From assembly GCF_020164745.1 (NCBI RefSeq), contig NZ_JAIUGV010000009.1, positions 290,029 through 354,028 of the forward strand: DNA of 64,000 nt, read 5' to 3'. This stretch comes from Mesorhizobium sp. ES1-4 (GTDB taxonomy: Bacteria > Pseudomonadota > Alphaproteobacteria > Rhizobiales > Rhizobiaceae). The translations under genes were made by a program, and so were the position numbers. Positions 41,605 through 50,391 of the stretch are shown here, piece after piece; positions within the stretch are counted from its first letter, which is position 1; each line of letters starts with the position of its first letter. The notes below the pieces were generated by a model, which saw nothing but the letters and a program-made list of their open reading frames with translations, was not told the DNA's origin and did no database searches.

Positions 41605-42483
41605 ATGGACACCTTCCGCGACAAGATCGTCCCCGTGACCTCCATCCTCGTGGGCGTGGTGGTACTCTGGTACGTTTTGGCCGTCATCCTCAACACGCCG
41701 TTCCAGCGCGATCTCGACCGCCGTGCCAATGAGACCTCCACCTTCAGCGAACTCATCGGCAAGACGCTGTCGCAGCCGAAGCCGACGCTGCCGGCGCCGC
41801 ATCAGGTGGCGGTGAATTTCTTCGAGAACACCTTCCTGCGGCCCATAAATTCGAACCGCAGCCTCGTCTATAATGCCTGGGTCACACTCTCCTCGACGCT
41901 GCTCGGCTTTACCTTCGGCACCGCGCTCGGCATCATCATTGCCGTCGGCATCGTGCATGTGGCGACGCTCGACCGCAGCCTGATGCCGTGGATCATCGCC
42001 TCGCAGACCATACCGATCCTGGCGGTGGCGCCGATGATCATCGTGGTGCTGGCGGCAGTCGGCATCACCGGCCTGATCCCGAAGGCGATGATCTCGACCT
42101 ATCTGTCGTTCTTCCCGGTGACGGTCGGCATGGTGAAGGGGCTGCGCTCGCCCGAGATCATGCATCTCGACCTGATGCACACCTACAATGCCAGCCGCGC
42201 ACAGACCTTCTGGAAGCTGCGGGTCCCGGCCTCGGTGCCGTTCCTGTTCACCTCGATGAAAGTGGCGGTAGCGGCAAGCCTAGTCGGCGCCATCGTCGGC
42301 GAGCTGCCGACCGGTGCGGTCGCCGGTATCGGCGCCAAGCTGTTGGCCGGCGCTTACTACAGCCAGTCCATCGACATCTGGTCGGCGCTGGTCGCTGGTT
42401 CGATCGTAGCGGCGCTACTGGTCATGGTGGTCGGCATTGCCGGGCGCGTCGTCGACCGCGCGATGGGCGGGAGGCCGGCATGA
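41605..42483 (+). CDS. ABC transporter permease 1 of NMT1/THI5-type importer
   Basis: A 292-residue inner-membrane permease of the SsuC/TauC type. After an N-terminal helix (residues 10-30) and a periplasmic segment, five or so helices follow with the EAA-type loop around HTYNASRAQTFWKLRVPAS. It directly follows the DUF559 stop codon (TAA then ATG) and overlaps the second permease by four bases. Part of an importer with 40302-41093, 42480-43634 and 43675-44646. Confidence 0.9.
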   Translation: MDTFRDKIVPVTSILVGVVVLWYVLAVILNTPFQRDLDRRANETSTFSELIGKTLSQPKPTLPAPHQVAVNFFENTFLRPINSNRSLVYNAWVTLSSTLLGFTFGTALGIIIAVGIVHVATLDRSLMPWIIASQTIPILAVAPMIIVVLAAVGITGLIPKAMISTYLSFFPVTVGMVKGLRSPEIMHLDLMHTYNASRAQTFWKLRVPASVPFLFTSMKVAVAASLVGAIVGELPTGAVAGIGAKLLAGAYYSQSIDIWSALVAGSIVAALLVMVVGIAGRVVDRAMGGRPA

Positions 42484-43634
42484 GCTGGCTGAAGCCTTCC
42501 TGGCAAGCGGTGCTGGCGATCGTGCTATGCCTGATCGCGGTTGCGCTCGGCGCAATGTCAAAGCCGGAGGCGGCAGCGCTCGCGGACCCGACCGCCGGCG
42601 TCAGTTACCCTTATCTCGAAACCAAGGGCCTAATGCTCGGCATTGCCATCGCGGCGGCGCTGGCTTCGATGATCAGGATCCCGAAGATCGCCGAGGCGGT
42701 GGTGCTTTTTGTCGGCGCCCATTTCGTTGCCTGGCTGCTGATAACGGGCATTAAAGGTTTCGAAGGCACGGCGCTGGCGCCGTATTTCCTTTTGCTCACG
42801 GCTGCCTGGTTGCTTGGCTGGCGCTGCGTGGCCGTGCTTTCAGGATTGCGGCCAACGGCAAGCTGGGCACGGACCGCGCTGCGCCTGATCATCCCGGCCA
42901 TCTTCGGCGCCTGGATCCTGATCATCTGGGAGGCAGTGACGCGGGGCGCGGGCATTCCCTTCATCCTGCTGCCGCCGCCGAGCGCCATCGGCGCGCGCAT
43001 CGCCAATTCGCTGCCGATACTCGGCGCCGACGTCCGGCAGACGATCTTCAAGGCTGTCCTCTTCGGCTACGTCGTGGGCAGCGGCGCCGGCTTCGTTACC
43101 GCCGTTCTCGCCGACCGCGTGCCGTTCCTGCGGCGCGGGCTCTTGCCGATCGGCAACATGGTCTCGGCGCTGCCGATCATCGGCGTCGCGCCCATCATGG
43201 TCATGTGGTTCGGCTTCGACTGGCAGTCCAAGGCGGCTGTCGTCATCATCATGACCTTCTTTCCGATGCTGGTGAACACGGTCGCCGGGCTCGCCGCATC
43301 CGGGCATATGGAGCGCGACCTGATGCGCACCTATGCGTCCGGTTATTGGCCGACGCTCGTCAAGCTGCGGCTCCCGGCGGCGGCGCCCTTCATCTTCAAC
43401 GCGCTGAAGATCAATTCGACGCTGGCACTGATCGGCGCCATCGTCGCCGAGTTCTTCGGTACGCCCGTCGTCGGCATGGGATTCCGCATTTCGACCGAGG
43501 TCGGGCGGATGAACATCGACATGGTCTGGGCCGAAATCGCAGTTGCAGCACTTGCGGGTTCGGTCTTTTATGGCGTGGTCGCCCTTGTCGAAAGGGCAGT
43601 CACGTTTTGGCATCCCTCTGTCCGTGGTGGATAG
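42480..43634 (+). CDS. ABC transporter permease 2 of NMT1/THI5-type importer
   Basis: A 384-residue permease. The N-terminal 130 residues add about four extra helices before the conserved transport domain, whose EAA-type loop is MRTYASGYWPTLVKLRLPAA. Two unequal permeases per system are normal in this subgroup, for example in putative hydroxymethylpyrimidine or riboflavin importers. It starts with ATGA overlapping the previous stop and ends 40 bases before the binding-protein gene. Confidence 0.9.
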   Translation: MSWLKPSWQAVLAIVLCLIAVALGAMSKPEAAALADPTAGVSYPYLETKGLMLGIAIAAALASMIRIPKIAEAVVLFVGAHFVAWLLITGIKGFEGTALAPYFLLLTAAWLLGWRCVAVLSGLRPTASWARTALRLIIPAIFGAWILIIWEAVTRGAGIPFILLPPPSAIGARIANSLPILGADVRQTIFKAVLFGYVVGSGAGFVTAVLADRVPFLRRGLLPIGNMVSALPIIGVAPIMVMWFGFDWQSKAAVVIIMTFFPMLVNTVAGLAASGHMERDLMRTYASGYWPTLVKLRLPAAAPFIFNALKINSTLALIGAIVAEFFGTPVVGMGFRISTEVGRMNIDMVWAEIAVAALAGSVFYGVVALVERAVTFWHPSVRGG

Positions 43635-43674
43635 GGGCGGTGGGTTCAGGGTACTAACTTCAGAGGGTAATAAA

Positions 43675-44646
43675 ATGAAAAGACTTATTATTCCAATTCT
43701 GGCCGGCGCGATGTCGCTGGCCGCGTTCCAGGCGATGGCCGCCGACAAGGTGACCTTGCAGCTGAAATGGGTCACGCAGGCTCAGTTTGCCGGCTACTAT
43801 GTCGCCAAGGCCAAGGGTTTCTATGACGCCGAGGGTCTCGACGTCGACATCAAGCCGGGCGGTCCCGATATCGCGCCCGAGCAGGTGATTGCCGGCGGCG
43901 GCGCCGACGTCATCGTCGACTGGATGGGCGGCGCACTGGCCGCGCGCGAAAAGGGCGTGCCGCTGGTCAACATCGCCCAGCCGTTCAAGAAGGCCGGCAT
44001 GGAACTGGTCTGCCCGAAGGACGGCCCGATCAAGACCGAAGCCGATTTCAAGGGCCATACGCTCGGCGTCTGGTTCTTCGGCAACGAATATCCGTTCTAC
44101 GCCTGGATGAACAAGCTTGGCCTCAAGACCGATGGCGGCCCGGACGGCGTCACCGTGCTCAAGCAGAGCTTCGACGTGCAGCCGCTGATCCAGAAGCAGG
44201 CGGATTGCATCTCGGTCATGACCTACAACGAGTACTGGCAGCTGATAGATGCCGGCTACAAGCCCGAACAACTGACCGTGTTCAACTACTCGGCCATGGG
44301 CAACGACCTGCTCGAGGACGGCCTGTACGCGTCGGAAGACAAGCTCAAGGATCCGGCTTTCGAGGACAAGATGGTCCGTTTCGTGCGCGCCTCCATGAAG
44401 GGCTGGAAATATGCCGTCGACAACAATGACGAGGCCGCAAGCATCGTCATGGACGCCGGTGGCCAGGACGAGAACCACCAGAAGCGGATGATGAGCGAAG
44501 TCGCCAAGCTGATCGACAATGCCGACGGCAAGCTCGACCCGGCGACCTACGAGCGCACCGCCAAGGCGCTGCTCGATCAGAAGATCATCACCAAGGAGCC
44601 GACCGGCGCCTACACCACCGCAATCACCGACAAGGCGGTCAAGTAA
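43675..44646 (+). CDS. ABC transporter substrate-binding protein, NMT1/THI5 family
   Basis: A 323-residue periplasmic protein with a signal peptide ending in AMA (residues 20-22) and the NMT1/THI5-like body (LQLKWVTQAQFAGYYVAKAKG, PEQVIAGGGADVIVDW). Members bind thiamine-pyrimidine precursors, riboflavin or other small heterocycles. Because the locus degrades pyrimidines, uracil, thymine or a hydantoin-like compound is a plausible ligand; this is an inference. GAGGG precedes the ATG. The gene is followed by a hairpin and a strong terminator. Confidence 0.9.
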   Translation: MKRLIIPILAGAMSLAAFQAMAADKVTLQLKWVTQAQFAGYYVAKAKGFYDAEGLDVDIKPGGPDIAPEQVIAGGGADVIVDWMGGALAAREKGVPLVNIAQPFKKAGMELVCPKDGPIKTEADFKGHTLGVWFFGNEYPFYAWMNKLGLKTDGGPDGVTVLKQSFDVQPLIQKQADCISVMTYNEYWQLIDAGYKPEQLTVFNYSAMGNDLLEDGLYASEDKLKDPAFEDKMVRFVRASMKGWKYAVDNNDEAASIVMDAGGQDENHQKRMMSEVAKLIDNADGKLDPATYERTAKALLDQKIITKEPTGAYTTAITDKAVK

Positions 44647-44651
44647 GTCCG

Positions 44652-44717
44652 GCAGGCGCGATACAACAGCGCCTGCGACGGTGGCTGAGATAAAAGGGGC
44701 GGGCGACCGCCCCTTTT
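44652..44717 (+). terminator. Hairpin plus terminator closing the importer operon
   Basis: A first hairpin pairs GCAGGCGC (44652-44659) with GCGCCTGC (44669-44676). The second is a perfect 10-bp stem AAAAGGGGCG/CGCCCCTTTT (44692-44701 with 44708-44717) ending in four T residues; with A and T tails on both sides it may work in both directions. Confidence 0.85.
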
Positions 44718-44835
44718 CCATGCGCTCCATTCACAAAACCGTGTGCGGGGATACATCGCGCCGCCCAGCCGTTGCATTGAAGCATGCGCGCGCCGGGGAG
44801 CCGCGGCGGATGCTTCATCCAATCGGAGATTCTTC

Positions 44836-45279
44836 ATGCGCGCTCACTCCTTCCTGCCGGTCCTGTCGGCGTTCGCCGTTTCCACCGCCTTCCTGTTCGC
44901 ATCACCGGCAATGGCCGAGATGGTAAAATACAAAGCGACCCTCGATGGCAGCCAGCAGAGCCCGGCCGTCACCACCAAGGGCAAGGGGACGGCTACTCTT
45001 ACCTTCGACACCACCAAGAAAAAGCTCAGCTGGAACGTGAAGTATTCCGGCCTCAGCGGACCGGCAACCGCGGCGCACATCCATGGCCCTGCGGCGGCAG
45101 GTGAGAACGCGCCGCCGGTGATCCCGTTCAAAGGCAAGCTCAAGAGCCCGATCAAGGGATCGGCTACGTTGACCGATGCGCAGGCCGCCGACCTGGAGGC
45201 CGGCAAATATTACGTCAACGTGCACACGGCGGCCCACAAGGACGGCGAGATCCGCGGCCAGATCGAAAAGGCGATGTAG
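44836..45279 (+). CDS. CHRD domain secreted protein
   Basis: A 147-residue protein with a signal peptide (cleavage after AMA, about residue 27) and one CHRD domain: YKATLDGSQQSPAV, then WNVKYSGLSGPATAAHIHG and the C-terminal YYVNVHTAAHKDGEIRGQI. CHRD domains occur in chordin and in many small bacterial exported proteins, where the function is unknown. GGAG lies before the ATG. Monocistronic, convergent with the ThDP enzyme gene. Confidence 0.9.
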   Translation: MRAHSFLPVLSAFAVSTAFLFASPAMAEMVKYKATLDGSQQSPAVTTKGKGTATLTFDTTKKKLSWNVKYSGLSGPATAAHIHGPAAAGENAPPVIPFKGKLKSPIKGSATLTDAQAADLEAGKYYVNVHTAAHKDGEIRGQIEKAM

Positions 45280-45344
45280 GGCCACGGCCAAGGCTGAATG
45301 CCTGGGGGACGAGGTGGCGCGAAGGAGCCAAGCCTTGTCCTGTT

Positions 45345-46994
45345 TCAACTCTTGTCGCGTATCTGCGTCATCGTCCGGGTCGGGGTGATCGCTTCGGGAT
45401 CGAGCCTGATCTCGACGATTGCCGGTTTGCCGCTGGTTCGCGCCCGCTCGAAGGCAGGCGCGAATTCCGCTGTGTTCTCGACCGTCTCGCCATGGCCGCC
45501 ATAGGCGCGGGCCAGGGACGCGAAGTCCGGGTTCTTCAGATCGGTGCCGACGACACGGCCGGGATATTCGCGTTCCTGGTGCATGCGGATGGTGCCGTAA
45601 ATGCCGTTGTTGACGACGATGACGACGATCGGCAGGTCGTGTTGCACGGCGGTGGCGAATTCCTGCCCATTCATCAGAAAGCAGCCGTCTCCGGCAAAGG
45701 CGACCACTGTACGATCCGGGAACAGCGCCTTGGCGGCGACGGCCGCCGGCGTACCGTAACCCATCGAGCCCGAGGTCGGCGCGCCCTGCGTGGCGAAACG
45801 GCGGAAGCGGTGGAAACGATGAACCCAGGTGGCGTAGTTGCCGGCGCCGTTGGTCAGGATGGCGTCGTCGGGCAACACTTTTTCCAGATAGTCCATGATC
45901 GGGCCCATCTGCACCGCGCCGGGGCCGGTCCGTGGCGGCGTCGACCATTCGAGATAGGCCGCGTGGTGCCTGGGCGTCTCGGCAGCCCATGCTGACGTTC
46001 CGGCCGGCTTGCGCTTGGCGAAGGCTTCGACGAATGCCGCTGGCGAGGCGTTGATCGCCAGCGTCGGGCGGTAGACCCGGCCGAGTTCGCCGGCGTCGGC
46101 GTGAACATGCACCAGTGCCTGGTCGGGATAGGGGCTCTTCAGCAGCGTGTAGTCCGAAGATGGCATCTCGCCCATGCGGCCGCCGATCAAGAGAACGACG
46201 TCGGCCTGCTTGATGGCCGCCGCCAGCTTCGGATTGATGCCGATGCCGACATCGCCGGCATAATTTGGATGGAGATGGTCGAACAGCATCTGGCGACGGA
46301 AGGAGCAGCCGACAGGAAGCGACCAGGCCTCGGCGATCTGATGCATGCGCGCCACGGCTTCCGCGTTCCAGCGCGTGCCGCCAAGGATGACGAAGGGACG
46401 CTTCGCACCGGCAAGCAGCGTTTCCAGCGCGTCGAGTTCGGCCTCGCCGGGATAGGTCTCGACCGGCGTGTGCGGAAGGGCTTCCGGCGCGTCGACCTCG
46501 CTGGTCAGCATATCCTCCGGCAGCGAGATGACGACCGGGCCGGGACGGCCCGACGTTGCCACGGCGAAGGCGCGAGTGACGAATTCGGGGATGCGGGAGG
46601 CGTCGTCGATCTCGACCACCCATTTGGCGATGTCGCCGAAGAACCTCTTATAATCGACTTCCTGGAACGCTTCGCGCTCCTTGGCGTGGCTGGCGACCTG
46701 GCCGATGAACAGGATGAGCGGAACCGAATCCTGCATGGCGATGTGGATGCCGGCGGAGGCGTTGGTGGCGCCGGGTCCGCGGGTGACGAAGCAGATGCCG
46801 GGCTTGCCGGTCAGACGGCCCTGGCAGTCGGCCATCATGGCAGCGCCGCCTTCCTGGCGGCAGACGATGGTGCGGATCGAGGAATCATGCAGCGCGTCAA
46901 GCACCGCAAGATAGGATTCGCCCGGCACGCAGAAGATGCGGTCGGTGCCGTTGGCTTCGAGGGCGTCGACGATCAGTTGGCCACCGGTCTTCAT
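45345..46994 (-). CDS. Thiamine diphosphate-dependent enzyme, acetolactate synthase-like
   Basis: A 549-residue ThDP enzyme with three domains. The N-terminal Pyr domain has the catalytic Glu in CRQEGGAA (Glu48), and the C-terminal PP domain has GDGCFLMNGQEF ending in NNGIYG, the ThDP/Mg motif. The family includes acetolactate synthase, benzoylformate decarboxylase and sulfoacetaldehyde acetyltransferase; the exact reaction cannot be read here. Its ATG overlaps the stop of the upstream CoA-transferase gene (ATGA), so the two are made together. It lacks the typical features of oxalyl-CoA decarboxylase that I know, despite the CoA-transferase neighbour. Confidence 0.88.
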   Translation of the reverse strand: MKTGGQLIVDALEANGTDRIFCVPGESYLAVLDALHDSSIRTIVCRQEGGAAMMADCQGRLTGKPGICFVTRGPGATNASAGIHIAMQDSVPLILFIGQVASHAKEREAFQEVDYKRFFGDIAKWVVEIDDASRIPEFVTRAFAVATSGRPGPVVISLPEDMLTSEVDAPEALPHTPVETYPGEAELDALETLLAGAKRPFVILGGTRWNAEAVARMHQIAEAWSLPVGCSFRRQMLFDHLHPNYAGDVGIGINPKLAAAIKQADVVLLIGGRMGEMPSSDYTLLKSPYPDQALVHVHADAGELGRVYRPTLAINASPAAFVEAFAKRKPAGTSAWAAETPRHHAAYLEWSTPPRTGPGAVQMGPIMDYLEKVLPDDAILTNGAGNYATWVHRFHRFRRFATQGAPTSGSMGYGTPAAVAAKALFPDRTVVAFAGDGCFLMNGQEFATAVQHDLPIVVIVVNNGIYGTIRMHQEREYPGRVVGTDLKNPDFASLARAYGGHGETVENTAEFAPAFERARTSGKPAIVEIRLDPEAITPTRTMTQIRDKS

Positions 46995-48166
46995 TTCCCA
47001 GACTTCTCCAGTTCGGCGAGGATTTCCTCAGTGTGCTCGCCAAGGCGTGGCGAGGGGCGTTCATAGGTGAGCGGCGTGCCCGACATCACCATCGGCGCGC
47101 GCACCGACGGCAGGCGATTGCCATGGCCGTCGTCGAGGTCGAGCCGCATGCCGCGGGCAATGGTCTGCGGATCATCGAACATCTGGCCGATCGTGTTGAT
47201 CGGGCTTGCCGGCACGCCGGCCGCTTCGAGCCTGGCCAGCAGCGGGTCGCGATGAAAAATCTTCAGCGCCTCGATGATGCGTGCGCGAAGTTCCACGCGG
47301 TTGGCGACCCGGGCCGGATTGGTGGCGAAATCGGGATTCGTCGGCAAATCGCCCAGTCCGACCGCGGCGCAGAATTTGGCGAACTGGCCGTCATTGCCGA
47401 CAGCCAGGATGATATGGCCGTCCCTGACTGGAAGCACTTCGTAGGGGGCAATGTTCATATGCGCATTGCCCATCTGCACCGGGGACTTGCCGGAGACGAG
47501 ATAGTTGAGGTTCTGGTTGCCGAGCGCCGAGATCTGGGTGTCGAACAGCGCCATGTCGATGTGCTGGCCTTCGCCGGTCTTCTCGGCGTGGCGCAGGGCG
47601 GCCTGGATGGCGATGACCGAATAGAGGCCGGTGAAGATATCCGAGATGGCGACGCCGGCTTTCTGCGGCTCGCGGCCCGGCTCGCCGGTGATCGACATCA
47701 TGCCGGCCATGGCCTGGATGATGAAATCGTAACCCGCGCGCGGCGCATAAGGCCCGTCCTGGCCGAAGCCGGTGATGGAGCAGTAGATCAGGCGAGGGTT
47801 GATCTTGCGAAGGCTGTCATGGTCGAGCCCGTATTTCTTCAGGCCGCCGAGCTTGAAGTTCTCGATCAGCACATCCGCCGTGCCGACAAGCCGGCGCACC
47901 GTCTCGGCGCCTTCCGGCGTCGAGAAGTCGATGGCGATGGAACGTTTGCCGCGGTTGCAGGAATGGTAGTAGGCGGCCGACAGGTTCTCTCCGTCGTGGC
48001 TCATGACGAAAGGCGGACCCCATTTGCGGGTGTCGTCGCCGCCATCGGGGCTCTCGACCTTGATGACATCGGCGCCGAGATCGGCAAGCAACTGCCCGGC
48101 CCAGGGCCCGGCAAGAATGCGGGCAAGTTCGACGACGCGGACGCCTTTCAGCGGGGGTTCGGCCAT
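46991..48166 (-). CDS. CaiB/BaiF family CoA-transferase
   Basis: A 391-residue class III CoA-transferase. Typical N-terminus (LKGVRVVELARILAGPWAGQ), the RGKRSIAIDFSTPEG segment and the catalytic Asp region GYDFIIQAMAGMMSITG. Such enzymes move CoA between organic acids. It is the first gene of a two-gene operon with the ThDP enzyme, suggesting an acid is activated as CoA thioester and then cleaved or decarboxylated. The substrate is not known. Confidence 0.92.
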   Translation of the reverse strand: MAEPPLKGVRVVELARILAGPWAGQLLADLGADVIKVESPDGGDDTRKWGPPFVMSHDGENLSAAYYHSCNRGKRSIAIDFSTPEGAETVRRLVGTADVLIENFKLGGLKKYGLDHDSLRKINPRLIYCSITGFGQDGPYAPRAGYDFIIQAMAGMMSITGEPGREPQKAGVAISDIFTGLYSVIAIQAALRHAEKTGEGQHIDMALFDTQISALGNQNLNYLVSGKSPVQMGNAHMNIAPYEVLPVRDGHIILAVGNDGQFAKFCAAVGLGDLPTNPDFATNPARVANRVELRARIIEALKIFHRDPLLARLEAAGVPASPINTIGQMFDDPQTIARGMRLDLDDGHGNRLPSVRAPMVMSGTPLTYERPSPRLGEHTEEILAELEKSGK

Positions 48167-48265
48167 AAATCACCGTGGTTGCGGCAATCATCCTGATTGC
48201 CGCGAAGCAGAGCCTCTATCAAGCCCGGCAGCGGCTGTCACGGGCCTTGCGATGGGCCAACCCAG

Positions 48266-49198
48266 TCATGCTTTCAAGACATTGTCCGCCCAACTGGCGA
48301 AATCCACCATGATGACGTCGCGGTTCACCTCGTTCAGGCTTTCGTGGCGGGTGTCGGCGTAAACCTTTGAAACCAGATTCGAAAAGCCCATCGCGAGCAT
48401 GCGATCGGCGAGATGGGTGATGCCCTTGCCGTAGTCCGAGGCAGGGTCCTTTTCGCCGCCAACGATGGCGACGGGGATGTCGCGGCGGACGGCGGCAAAG
48501 CCCTTGTCCTTGCCGCCGTTCAACGCCATGGCGATCACGTCGCGCCACATCGAGATCGAAGCATCCCAGCCGCAGAGCGGATCGGCGATGTATTTCGCCA
48601 CCTCCGCCTCGTCGCGCGACAGCCAGTCGAACGAGGTACGATGGTTGGGCACCGCCTTGCCCCAGGCCTGGAAGGTGAGTTTCGGCAGCAGGCGCGACGG
48701 CACATCCGAGCCCCGCCGCATCCGTTCCCAGGCGAGGATACCGAGAGCCAACTGGCCGAGCAGGCCTTGCGAGAAGTTGCCGTTCCAGATCGCGGCGGCA
48801 TGAACGCGTTGCGAGTGGCCCAACAGGTAGTTCAACGCCACGGACGCGCCCATCGAGTGGCCGAAAAGGATCACCGGCAGGTCAGCATGCTCGTGGGCGA
48901 TGAGATCGTGGATGGCGTCGACATCGGCGATCACCCTGGCAGGGCCATCCTCCCGTGCAAACCGGCCCAGCGGCGCGTCGGGCGCCTTGGTCGCTCCATG
49001 GCCACGGTGGTCATGGACATAGACATGGAAGCCGCGTGCGGCCAGGAAGCCGGCGAAGCGGTCGTAGCGCGCGGCATGTTCGGCCAGGCCATGATTGATC
49101 TGGACCACCGCCCGAGGATGGCTGTCGGCCTGCCGGACGAACAGATTGAGGTCGGCGCCGGTCGGCGAGCGAACCATGCGCTGCTGGCTGAAGGGCAT
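48266..49198 (-). CDS. Alpha/beta hydrolase, monoacylglycerol-lipase-like
   Basis: A 310-residue serine hydrolase with INHGLAEHAARYDRFAGFL (oxyanion region), HDHRGHG and the nucleophile elbow GHSMGAS. This is the Hydrolase_4 (lysophospholipase/monoacylglycerol lipase) pattern; the C-terminal His is probably in DTRHESLNE. No signal peptide, so cytoplasmic. A second Met at residue 8 is an alternative start. It is divergent from the RNase T2 gene with 185 bases between. Confidence 0.9.
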   Translation of the reverse strand: MPFSQQRMVRSPTGADLNLFVRQADSHPRAVVQINHGLAEHAARYDRFAGFLAARGFHVYVHDHRGHGATKAPDAPLGRFAREDGPARVIADVDAIHDLIAHEHADLPVILFGHSMGASVALNYLLGHSQRVHAAAIWNGNFSQGLLGQLALGILAWERMRRGSDVPSRLLPKLTFQAWGKAVPNHRTSFDWLSRDEAEVAKYIADPLCGWDASISMWRDVIAMALNGGKDKGFAAVRRDIPVAIVGGEKDPASDYGKGITHLADRMLAMGFSNLVSKVYADTRHESLNEVNRDVIMVDFASWADNVLKA

Positions 49199-49383
49199 GC
49201 CGGCTGGTCTCCCCTGGTCCGCCGTTGTGATGTCCCACGTGTGTGCGCCGGGGCCACATGTGCGTCAATCCGGCCTGCCGGCTTTTCCGCGACGATCTTT
49301 CTTGCCACGGACCTGAAAAATATCGCAATTCTGACATGGAGACAGCTTCAGTCTGTCGCCCAATTTCCAGCAGGGGATATTCC

Positions 49384-50391
49384 ATGCGCATTGCTGTCGT
49401 TTTCGGATTGGCCTTGTTGGCGGGATCGCTGACAGGCGCGGCGCGGGCCGACGTCAAGATGAGCGGCACCTTCGTGGCCGACGCTGCCTGTCCGGCAACG
49501 CAGGCGATCAAGAACGGCAAGAATCCCGGCAATGTCTCGACCGATGCCGGACAGAGCTATCAGCTGCTCGCCGGCAACAAGGACGCTCCGACCCATTACC
49601 TCATCCAAGTGCCAGGGGCCGATCCCGAGCGCCGCTGGGTGAAGGTCAGCTGCGGCCACCTCTCGGGCAGCAGCGCCGCGACCGCGCCGGCAGGACCGGG
49701 CGGTCAAGGCAAGCCGGCGACCTCGGGAAAACCCGAATATGTCTTCGCGTTGAGCTGGCAGCCGGCCTTCTGCGAGACCAAGTCGAACAAGACCGAATGC
49801 AAGGCGCAGAATCCGAGCGAATTCGATGCCACCAATTTCACGCTGCACGGTCTGTGGCCGCAGCCGAACGGCAATTTCTATTGCCAGGCTTCGGCCGGCG
49901 ACAAGGCCAACGACAATCCGGCCCACTGGCAGGACCTGCCGCCCGTCAACCTCGATGCCGACACCCGCGCGGAGCTCGACAAGGTGATGCCGGGCACTGC
50001 CTCGAAGCTGGAGCGACATGAATGGATCAAGCACGGGACCTGCTACGGCAAAAGCCAGCAGGAGTATTTTTCCGACGCCCTCCATTTGATGCGCGAGGTC
50101 AACAGTTCGCCCGTGCGCGATCTCTTCACCAAGAACATCGGCGGCAAGCTGACCGCGGACCAGATCCGCGGCGCCTTCGACAAGGCCTTCGGCGCGGGGG
50201 CGGGCGACAGGGTGCGGGTGTCCTGCGTCATCGATCCGTCGAGCGGCCGGCGGCTGATCGGCGAACTGACGCTCGGCCTTGCCGGCCCCATCGGACCGAA
50301 CAGCTCGCTCAAGGACCTGTTGCTGGCCTCGGTGCCGACCAACAAGGCCGGCTGTCCGGTGGGTACGGTCGATCCGATCGGCTTCCAGTAA
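49384..50391 (+). CDS. Secreted ribonuclease T2 family protein with N-terminal extension
   Basis: A 335-residue precursor with a signal peptide (cut after ARA, residue 22). Residues about 24-100 form a separate small domain, followed by a Pro/Gly/Ala linker, and then the RNase T2 domain with both active-site segments: FTLHGLWPQ (His155) and HEWIKHGTC (His212, Glu213, Lys216, His217). The enzyme should cleave single-stranded RNA in the periplasm or outside the cell. The N-terminal module is not one I recognise. Confidence 0.92.
   Translation: MRIAVVFGLALLAGSLTGAARADVKMSGTFVADAACPATQAIKNGKNPGNVSTDAGQSYQLLAGNKDAPTHYLIQVPGADPERRWVKVSCGHLSGSSAATAPAGPGGQGKPATSGKPEYVFALSWQPAFCETKSNKTECKAQNPSEFDATNFTLHGLWPQPNGNFYCQASAGDKANDNPAHWQDLPPVNLDADTRAELDKVMPGTASKLERHEWIKHGTCYGKSQQEYFSDALHLMREVNSSPVRDLFTKNIGGKLTADQIRGAFDKAFGAGAGDRVRVSCVIDPSSGRRLIGELTLGLAGPIGPNSSLKDLLLASVPTNKAGCPVGTVDPIGFQ

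Noticed and set aside
45345..48166. Oxalate degradation module (frc-oxc)
   Set aside because: The CoA-transferase fits, but the ThDP enzyme reads as acetolactate-synthase-like rather than oxalyl-CoA decarboxylase, so only a neutral call was made.
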